Shown here: piece after piece, positions 59,199 through 64,000 of the stretch
Layout of the letters: every line of letters starts with the position of its first letter
Numbering within the stretch: the first letter of the stretch is position 1
Assembly: GCA_964615375.1 (NCBI GenBank)
Contig: CAZTOW010000008.1
Span: 213,000 to 276,999, forward strand
DNA: 64,000 bases
Source of the DNA: CAZKWG01 sp964615375
GTDB taxonomy: Bacteria; Myxococcota_A; UBA796; CAZKWG01
Direction: 5' to 3'
Position numbers and translations under genes: made by a program
The notes under the pieces: model-generated
Told to the model about the DNA's origin: nothing
Seen by the model: the letters and a program-made list of their open reading frames with translations, nothing else
Database searches by the model: none

Positions 59199-60161
59199 AT
59201 GGCGCCGTTCGAGGGTCAGAGCGTCTACGTCAGCGGGAAGTTCGAGGGCGTGGACAAGGGCGAGGTCTGGGCCTGGCTGCTGGGCCTCGGCGCCTACGGC
59301 TGCACCAGCAAGTCCGCCGCGCGCGCCTATCTGTGCGCGGACGCGAGCGATCCGAAGCTGGTCGCCACCGGCAGGCCTGTCTACACGCTCGCCGACCTCG
59401 GCGCGCCGCTTCAGGGCTACCTCGGGCGGCTCAGGGAGGCCGTCGCCGAGCGCCGGGCGGAATTCGCGCGCTACCGCAACCAGGGGACGGTGGCGCACCT
59501 GGGCGCCGGCCCGCCCGCGGACGAGGCCCTGATCGCCTCCGTCACCGAGGCGGTGGGCGGCCGGCTGCCCGAGGAGCTGGGGGCGCTGATGCGCCAGTTC
59601 AACGGCCTGTCCTGCGTGGTCGCCACGCTGAAGGGCCCGGGGGGCCTGGATCTCCCCGACGGCGAGCCCCTCCCCTACGGGGCCCTGGTGGACTCGGATC
59701 ACCCGCTCTGGCGGGGTCGGGTGGACTGGCTGCTGGGCGTCATCGGGATCCCGCGCTGGGAGGACATCTTCCTGCGCCCGCCGCAGCGCCGTATGTGCTA
59801 CCGGGAGGGCCCCTACGGTCCGAAGGAGACCTTCAAGGCCGGCGCGCTGAAGGTCAAGGCGGCGGACTTCTACCCGAACCTCTACACGTTCGACCTCTAC
59901 CACCCCTTCGGCGGCGCCGCCCTCTACATCGACCCCAAGGACGGGAGCGCCAGCGTGCTGCACGCCTTCGACGCCTGGGCCGATCTCAGCAGCGCCCACC
60001 CGCTCGGCCTGCGCGCGTACATGGAGAGCCTGGTGGCCGGGATCTGGCACCGGGTCTCGCACGCGGGCCAGCGACCGATCCGCCCGCTGAGCCGGACGGC
60101 CTGGCCGACCTTCATCAAGAACCTGCACGGGGCGCCCTACATTTTTGTAGAGCTGAAGTAG
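59199..60161 (+). CDS. Protein with BRCT-like N-terminus and SMI1/KNR4 (SUKH)-like domain
   Basis: 320 residues. The first ~75 residues (GQSVYVSGKFEGVDKGEVWAWLLGLGAYGCTSKSAARAYLCADASDPKLVATGRPVYTLADL) resemble a BRCT domain. The middle (LIASVTEAVGGRLPEELGALMRQFNGLSC) is the SUKH/SMI1 signature helix and turn, often in immunity proteins of toxin systems. The rest (PRWEDIFLRPPQRRMCYREGP, LYTFDLYHPFGGAALYIDPKDGSASVLHAFDAWADLSS) continues the SUKH fold. Fusion of the two is unusual. Its last codons are AT-rich (ATTTTTGTAGAG). Confidence 0.7.
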   Translation: MAPFEGQSVYVSGKFEGVDKGEVWAWLLGLGAYGCTSKSAARAYLCADASDPKLVATGRPVYTLADLGAPLQGYLGRLREAVAERRAEFARYRNQGTVAHLGAGPPADEALIASVTEAVGGRLPEELGALMRQFNGLSCVVATLKGPGGLDLPDGEPLPYGALVDSDHPLWRGRVDWLLGVIGIPRWEDIFLRPPQRRMCYREGPYGPKETFKAGALKVKAADFYPNLYTFDLYHPFGGAALYIDPKDGSASVLHAFDAWADLSSAHPLGLRAYMESLVAGIWHRVSHAGQRPIRPLSRTAWPTFIKNLHGAPYIFVELK

Positions 60162-60168
60162 GGGCTGG

Positions 60169-61260
60169 TCAGAGCTCGACCTCAACCCAGTCGCCCGGAT
60201 CCAGCGCGGGGAAGGTCCAGCTGTAGGCGTAGGCGTAGTGTCTGCTGCCTGCGCCACCGCTCCAGTCCGAGTAGGCGTAGGTGACCGCTCCAGCGCCTTG
60301 ATACCAGACCGTGTCCCCGGCCAGCCAGGGCGCGTTCGCTCGGGTCCAGGGCGCTACACGCAGCTCGCCGGGGAGGAATCCGGAGGTGTAGACGCCGCAG
60401 CCAGGCTCGATGGCGAAGCCCTCTCGACCGCCCGGAAGGAAGTGAGAGCCGGACAGGTCGAAGCCTGGGCTCTCGTGGCAGTAGGTCCCGTCCCAGACGC
60501 CGCCGAAATCGCCCCACGAGCGGACGTGACTGAAGGTGGCCTGTCCGTTGTCGAAGGACCACCGACAGGAGGCCCAGCCATCGTCCGTCACCGCGCGGAG
60601 CGTTCCAGCGACCTCGTTGAAGCTGCCTCTGAATACGAAGGTCTCCCTCCGGACATCGCTCCCCACGCACCAGTACGTGTCCGTGGTCCCGTCGCTGCTC
60701 TGCCGGGCCTTCAACCTCACCCAGCGCAGGTGCATCTGGCCCTCGCTCAGCCGCACCCGGCTCGCGCTGCATGCGTCGCCCCAGCAGTCATCGTCGTCGC
60801 AATCCACCAGCCCGTCCTCGTCGTCGTCCAGGCCGTCCGAGCAGTCGCTCTCCGCACAGGCGCTCTCCGACGAGCAGATCTCCTCCTCGCAGTCCATCAG
60901 ACCAGAGCAGTCATTGTCCCGCCCGTCCGAGCAGAGCTCGGGGGCGGAGGGGGATACGCTCGGGTCGTCATCCGCGCAGTCGCCCGCGGTCTCCACCGTG
61001 CCCTCCGGGCAGGCGCAGGCGGACACGCCGGGGTCGTCGGAGGCGCCGAAGCCGTCGCCGTCACCGTCACGGAAGCAGGACAGCGGGGTCTCGCAGCCGG
61101 TGTCGGGCCCCGAGTCGGGATCAGAGTCGAGGTCGGGCTTCGAGTCGGGTGGGGTGTCCGTGGAGGAGTCCGAGCTGTCACCGTCGCTCTTGGGGAGCGG
61201 GCAGCCCACGAGGAGGAGGACCAGACCAAGGACCGGGCGAGGACGGAGGGGAGCGAGCAT
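60169..61260 (-). CDS. Asp/Cys-rich lipoprotein with DxDGDG repeats
   Basis: 363 residues. ATG at 61260 with GAGG 6 bases upstream; lipobox region LLLVGCPLP. A long Asp/Ser/Pro linker (SDGDSSDSSTDTPPDSKPDL) and modules such as CFRDGDGDGFGASDDPGVSACACPEG, CADDDPSVSPSAPELCSDGRDNDCSGLMDCEEEIC and CSDGLDDDEDGLVDCDDDDCWGDAC, Ca2+-binding-like loops related to those in the giant FG-GAP protein. The C-terminal half is a Trp/Tyr-rich beta domain (SHFLPGGREGFAIEPGCGVY, TYAYSDWSGGAGSRHYAYAYSWTFPALDPGDW). Probably a surface protein. Confidence 0.85.
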   Translation of the reverse strand: MLAPLRPRPVLGLVLLLVGCPLPKSDGDSSDSSTDTPPDSKPDLDSDPDSGPDTGCETPLSCFRDGDGDGFGASDDPGVSACACPEGTVETAGDCADDDPSVSPSAPELCSDGRDNDCSGLMDCEEEICSSESACAESDCSDGLDDDEDGLVDCDDDDCWGDACSASRVRLSEGQMHLRWVRLKARQSSDGTTDTYWCVGSDVRRETFVFRGSFNEVAGTLRAVTDDGWASCRWSFDNGQATFSHVRSWGDFGGVWDGTYCHESPGFDLSGSHFLPGGREGFAIEPGCGVYTSGFLPGELRVAPWTRANAPWLAGDTVWYQGAGAVTYAYSDWSGGAGSRHYAYAYSWTFPALDPGDWVEVEL

Positions 61261-61349
61261 GGGAGACCTCACCCGCGCAGCGTAGACAAAGACGGGGCGC
61301 GCGCGGCGGCCTGCCTGTCAAGATTGCTTCAAGAGGATTGTGCTCAGGC

Positions 61350-62597
61350 TCAGGGTGGGACGAGGCCGACGAAGCGGAAGCCCTCGGGCGTGACCTCCAG
61401 GATCACGGCGGGCCTCCTGGCGTTCCGTTCCGCGTCGAGGGTGATGGAGCCGGTCAGTCCGGGGAAGTCCGTCGTGCGGGCGAGGCTGTCCCTCAGCGCC
61501 GCGCGCGCCTGAGCACGCCGCTTCTCCGCGGCCGGCGACCGGGAGCGCTCCACCAGGGCGCGCGCCATCGCCGGGTCCCGAGCGACCTCGTCGAGGGCGG
61601 CGAAGAGGATCCGGGCCGCGTCGTAGGCCAGGGCTGCGATGCCGTCCGGACGCGCACCGAAGCGATCCTGGTAACCTCGAACAAAGGCCTGGACAGCCGG
61701 GTCGGGAGCGTCCAGCGCGACGTGGTTTGTGGACAGACCGCCCACGATCGCCTCACCCCCTATCTCGAGGAGGTACTCCGAGTCCCACCCGTCGCCGCCG
61801 AGCAGGAGGCCCGTGTACCCCATCTGCCGCGCGGTCACCGCGATCATCCCGACGTTCGTGTAGTAGCCGGGGACATAGATCGCGTCGGGGGCTCGCCCGT
61901 CCGCGAGGAGGACCTGGAGCTGCGCGCCGTAGTCGAAGTCGCCCTGGGCATAGGTCTCCCGCCCGACGATCTCTCCGCCCAGGGCCGTGAACGCCTCCAC
62001 AAAGGTCTGGACCAGCGAGCTCGCATAGGCGCTGCTGGCGTCCTCGAGGATGGCCACCCGCCGCAACCCCTTCGTCTCGTAGGCGAAGCGGGCCATCGCC
62101 TCACCCTGGAAGGGGTCGATGAAGCAGGCGCGGAAGATGTAGTCGCCCACCTGCGTCACGCGCGGGTTGGTGCTGGTGTGGGAGAGCAGCGGGATCCCCT
62201 CCGGCTGGAGCACGGAGGCCGCCGCCAGGCTGAGCGTGGACGCGACCTCGCCCAGCACGGCCACGGGCCGCTCGCGCGCGATCAGGTCGCGGAGGGCGGG
62301 CTCGACCTCCGCCGGCTTGCCCTGGTCGTCTCGAAGCACCAGCGCGATGGGCCTCCCCGCGATCCCGCCCGCGGCGTTCCGCTCCTCGGTCGCCAGCAGG
62401 ACACCGTTGTTCGCCGAGATCCCGAAGGAGGCCATGGAGCCGGTCATCGAGGCCAGGTGCCCGACCACGACGCTGCCGCGAGGCGCCTCGGGGCGCGGGC
62501 GCGGACCGGCCCAGGCGGACGTGGCGAGGAGGAGGAGGGCGGCGAGCAGGCTCAGCAGGCGCGCGGAGAGGCTCAGGACGAGCGGCGCGCGGCTCAC
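61350..62597 (-). CDS. ABC-type branched-chain amino-acid transporter, periplasmic binding protein (LivK-like)
   Basis: 415 residues from GTG at 62597, overlapping the stop of the L7/L12-CTD-like gene (GTGA). Signal peptide (LSARLLSLLAALLLLATSAWA). Type I periplasmic binding fold: VVVGHLASMTGSMASFGISANNGVLLATEERNAAGGIAGRPIALVLRDDQG, PVAVLGEVASTLSLAAASVLQPEGIPLLSHTSTNP, VAILEDASSAYASSLVQTF, AIYVPGYYTNVGMIAVTARQMGYTGLLLGGDGWDS. Binds a ligand in the cleft for a transporter that is not in the window. Unusual partner: a ribosomal L7/L12-type domain protein. Confidence 0.9.
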   Translation of the reverse strand: MSRAPLVLSLSARLLSLLAALLLLATSAWAGPRPRPEAPRGSVVVGHLASMTGSMASFGISANNGVLLATEERNAAGGIAGRPIALVLRDDQGKPAEVEPALRDLIARERPVAVLGEVASTLSLAAASVLQPEGIPLLSHTSTNPRVTQVGDYIFRACFIDPFQGEAMARFAYETKGLRRVAILEDASSAYASSLVQTFVEAFTALGGEIVGRETYAQGDFDYGAQLQVLLADGRAPDAIYVPGYYTNVGMIAVTARQMGYTGLLLGGDGWDSEYLLEIGGEAIVGGLSTNHVALDAPDPAVQAFVRGYQDRFGARPDGIAALAYDAARILFAALDEVARDPAMARALVERSRSPAAEKRRAQARAALRDSLARTTDFPGLTGSITLDAERNARRPAVILEVTPEGFRFVGLVPP

Positions 62598-62839
62598 TCC
62601 ATGGCCTCCACGGCGTCCTTCGCGTCCTTCAGGCCGACCCCCGTGACCTCGCGATAGCGTTTGATCGCCTCGATCTTCCGCCCCGCCCGCAGCAGCGCGC
62701 GGACCTCGGCGATGGCGGCGTCCTCGTCCTCGCCGGGCGAGGCGATCCCCGCGTTCTGAAGGAGCAGGTCCAGCTTCTGCTCGACGCGCTCCAGGCGCGC
62801 CATCAGGCGCTCGAAGTCCAGCTTGTCGATCCCGCTCAT
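62594..62839 (-). CDS. Ribosomal L7/L12 C-terminal-domain-like protein
   Basis: 81 residues. C-terminal part AAIAEVRALLRAGRKIEAIKRYREVTGVGLKDAKDAVEAME is the L7/L12 C-terminal domain motif (KIxxIKxxRExTGLGLKEAK), while the N-terminal 30 residues form a coiled coil (FERLMARLERVEQKLDLLLQNAG) instead of the ribosomal anchoring domain. Not the ribosomal protein itself. Translation-coupled to the downstream binding protein, for no obvious reason. Confidence 0.85.
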   Translation of the reverse strand: MSGIDKLDFERLMARLERVEQKLDLLLQNAGIASPGEDEDAAIAEVRALLRAGRKIEAIKRYREVTGVGLKDAKDAVEAME

Positions 62840-62941
62840 GGACGCTCCTGTGCGCAGGGATTCTACCGTTCGCGGAGGACGACGCCACGTCGAGGCGACG
62901 AGAACGGTGGGAGCGGGCGGGAGAGCCTGCTCGCCGCCGCC

Positions 62942-63787
62942 TCAGGAGGGCCAGACCAGGGGGAGCCCGGTGGGCGCGATGGGCAGCAGGTTGACCCAGC
63001 GCTCTCCCTCGCGGCGCCAGACACCCTCGCCCAGCGCCCATCGCTGACCGTGGCTGTCCACGGCCCGATCATAGATGGGCCCCAGCTCGGGATCGATCTC
63101 CACGTTCGGCCAGCGCGGATGGAGCGCCGAGTCCCCCGACGGGCGCATGCCGAGGACGCGGCGTTCGGAGCGGACCTCCCGGCCCGTCACGAGGTCCAGG
63201 ACCGTGACGACGCCCTCGCTCGAGGTGGCGTGCGCGGCGGGCGCCCAGCTCAGCCAGGCCCGGCCGTTGGCCTCGATGCTCAGATCCTGCACCTGCAGCG
63301 TCGGATCGGGCAGCGGGAGCCGGACGGTGCGGACGCGACCGGTCGCGCCACGCCAGCGCACGCGGCCGTGATCCCACACCTCGACCACCCAGGGGGCAGA
63401 GCTGCGCTCGCCGACCGGGGCGATCCGCTCGGCCAACATGGAGACGATGAGGGCGTAGATTCCCTGGGAGGACACCGGGCCTCTCAGCGTCCCCTGCATG
63501 CAACCCTGCGTGTCGCTGTGCTCCTGGCTGGGGTCCTCTGGGGGAAACTCGCGCTGGATCTGTTCGCGGACCCGCTGGAGATGCGCCTCCCAGGGCCCGC
63601 GCTCCAGGCTCCCATCGAAGCGGATCAGCAGGCTCTCGTCTGTACTCAACACCCTCATCCCCTGCTCGTCCGGCTCGAGATCGAAGAGGATCGCCTGACC
63701 CGACCAGCCGTCGGGGAGCGAGGCGGGCTCAGCGGCGAGCGCGGGGAGGGCCAGGAGAGGAGCGAAGACGAGGAGCGGGAGGTGCAT
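62942..63787 (-). CDS. Secreted protein of unknown function
   Basis: 281 residues with a signal peptide (MHLPLLVFAPLLALPALA). Beta-rich: GWSGQAILFDLEPDEQGMRVLSTDESLLIRFDGSLERG, VVEVWDHGRVRWRGATGRVRTVRLPLPDP, VVTVLDLVTGREVRSERRVLG, with a late WALGEGVWRREGERWVNLLP, reminiscent of a beta-propeller fragment. One Cys. No family recognised. Confidence 0.75.
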   Translation of the reverse strand: MHLPLLVFAPLLALPALAAEPASLPDGWSGQAILFDLEPDEQGMRVLSTDESLLIRFDGSLERGPWEAHLQRVREQIQREFPPEDPSQEHSDTQGCMQGTLRGPVSSQGIYALIVSMLAERIAPVGERSSAPWVVEVWDHGRVRWRGATGRVRTVRLPLPDPTLQVQDLSIEANGRAWLSWAPAAHATSSEGVVTVLDLVTGREVRSERRVLGMRPSGDSALHPRWPNVEIDPELGPIYDRAVDSHGQRWALGEGVWRREGERWVNLLPIAPTGLPLVWPS

Positions 63788-63793
63788 GGCTGA

Positions 63794-64000
63794 TCAGACA
63801 GGGGCTGAGGGGCGCGGGTTCCCGAGAAATGGAGGCGGTGAGACGGGAAGGGACGAAATCGAAATCGAATCAACCTGACACCTTTTGCCACCCGGCAGGC
63901 CCGATTCAAAGTCCTCGACCAGACCCGCCGCCCCCACCGCCAGGTCCGCGCTCAGCGAGGCCCTGACCGAGCGCGCATAGATTCGCAGGCCATCATCAAA
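63794..64000 (-). CDS. Possible 3' end of a gene running off the window
   Basis: The minus strand is open from the window edge to TGA at 63794, about 69 codons. The first 40 (read DDGLRIYARSVRASLSADLA, then VGAAGLVEDFESGL) use mostly GC-ending codons, as expected for coding sequence here. The frame then runs through the REP-like element (63854-63889) and continues 25 codons to the stop, so the real C-terminus may again be repeat-derived. No family visible; could be non-coding. Confidence 0.35.
   Translation of the reverse strand, partial: FDDGLRIYARSVRASLSADLAVGAAGLVEDFESGLPGGKRCQVDSISISSLPVSPPPFLGNPRPSAPV
63854..63889. repeat. REP-like element
   Basis: CGAAATCGAAATCGAATCAACCTGACACC broken here into CGAAATCGAAATCG and AATCAACCTGACACCTTTT; the complement AAAAGGTGTCAGGTTGATTC matches the leading end of long repeats B and C (AAGGTGCCAGGTTGATACG) and the fragments at 8030-8088. 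Confidence 0.75.

Overview
The window is high-GC (third codon positions mostly G or C) bacterial chromosome from a predatory or social-type deltaproteobacterial lineage, most likely Myxococcota. The evidence: two MYXO-CTERM-like sorting tails (Cys motif, hydrophobic segment, Arg run), abundant lipoproteins with Asp-Thr-Gly linkers, eukaryote-like Ser/Thr kinases carrying PEGA-like or WD40-like sensor parts, an FHA regulator, and a 1,490-residue FG-GAP protein with Asp/Cys repeats. No tRNA, rRNA, CRISPR array or intact insertion sequence was seen.

Left end (1-6.3 kb): the 3' part of a Ser/Thr kinase, then what I consider the most interesting locus. Two short secreted-type proteins carry the recurring motif [LF]-x-x-C-L-[SE] and share a leader-like N-terminus; one of them contains a second, fused leader. 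They are followed with overlapping start/stop codons by a radical SAM/SPASM-like enzyme and by a 951-residue fusion of a B12-binding radical SAM enzyme, a protein-isoaspartate-methyltransferase-like domain and an HExxH domain. This looks like an undescribed ribosomal-peptide or protein-modification system.

6.3-15 kb: a Kef-type antiporter, an orphan CpaB-like protein and two unknown genes separated by a dispersed intergenic repeat (one short and two ~355-bp copies, the latter holding a large hairpin). Then a type I methionine aminopeptidase, a truncated LysR gene next to a SnoaL-like remnant, an EamA transporter and a TPM-domain protein.

15-25 kb: a two-gene ATPase operon with a 35-bp perfect palindrome upstream, a ferritin-like protein, a lipoprotein, a probable exported metallopeptidase effector with a lipoprotein immunity candidate, a MoaD-like/BNR-repeat pair and a Phd/ParE toxin-antitoxin module with an inverted-repeat operator.

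25-44 kb: a carboxylesterase-like protein that lacks its catalytic His, a CDF transporter, a TesB thioesterase interrupted in frame by a 189-bp hairpin-rich insert, a His-rich ZIP-like membrane protein, the giant FG-GAP protein, a PLP decarboxylase, a second possible effector/lipoprotein pair, an N-formylglutamate amidohydrolase-family protein, a DUF1801 protein and a Septu-type PtuA/PtuB defence pair.

44-64 kb: an autotransporter-like beta-helix protein, a WD40-like Ser/Thr kinase apparently started at CTG and coupled to an FHA/winged-helix regulator, an alpha/beta hydrolase, an Old Yellow Enzyme, several lipoproteins (one with a 13-copy hexanucleotide tract), metallo-beta-lactamase-fold, GFA and CotH proteins, a second EamA transporter, an intact LysR regulator, a phosphoesterase, a BRCT-like/SUKH-like protein and a periplasmic amino-acid binding protein coupled to a ribosomal L7/L12-CTD-like protein. 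All assignments are made by eye from sequence motifs; no database search was run.
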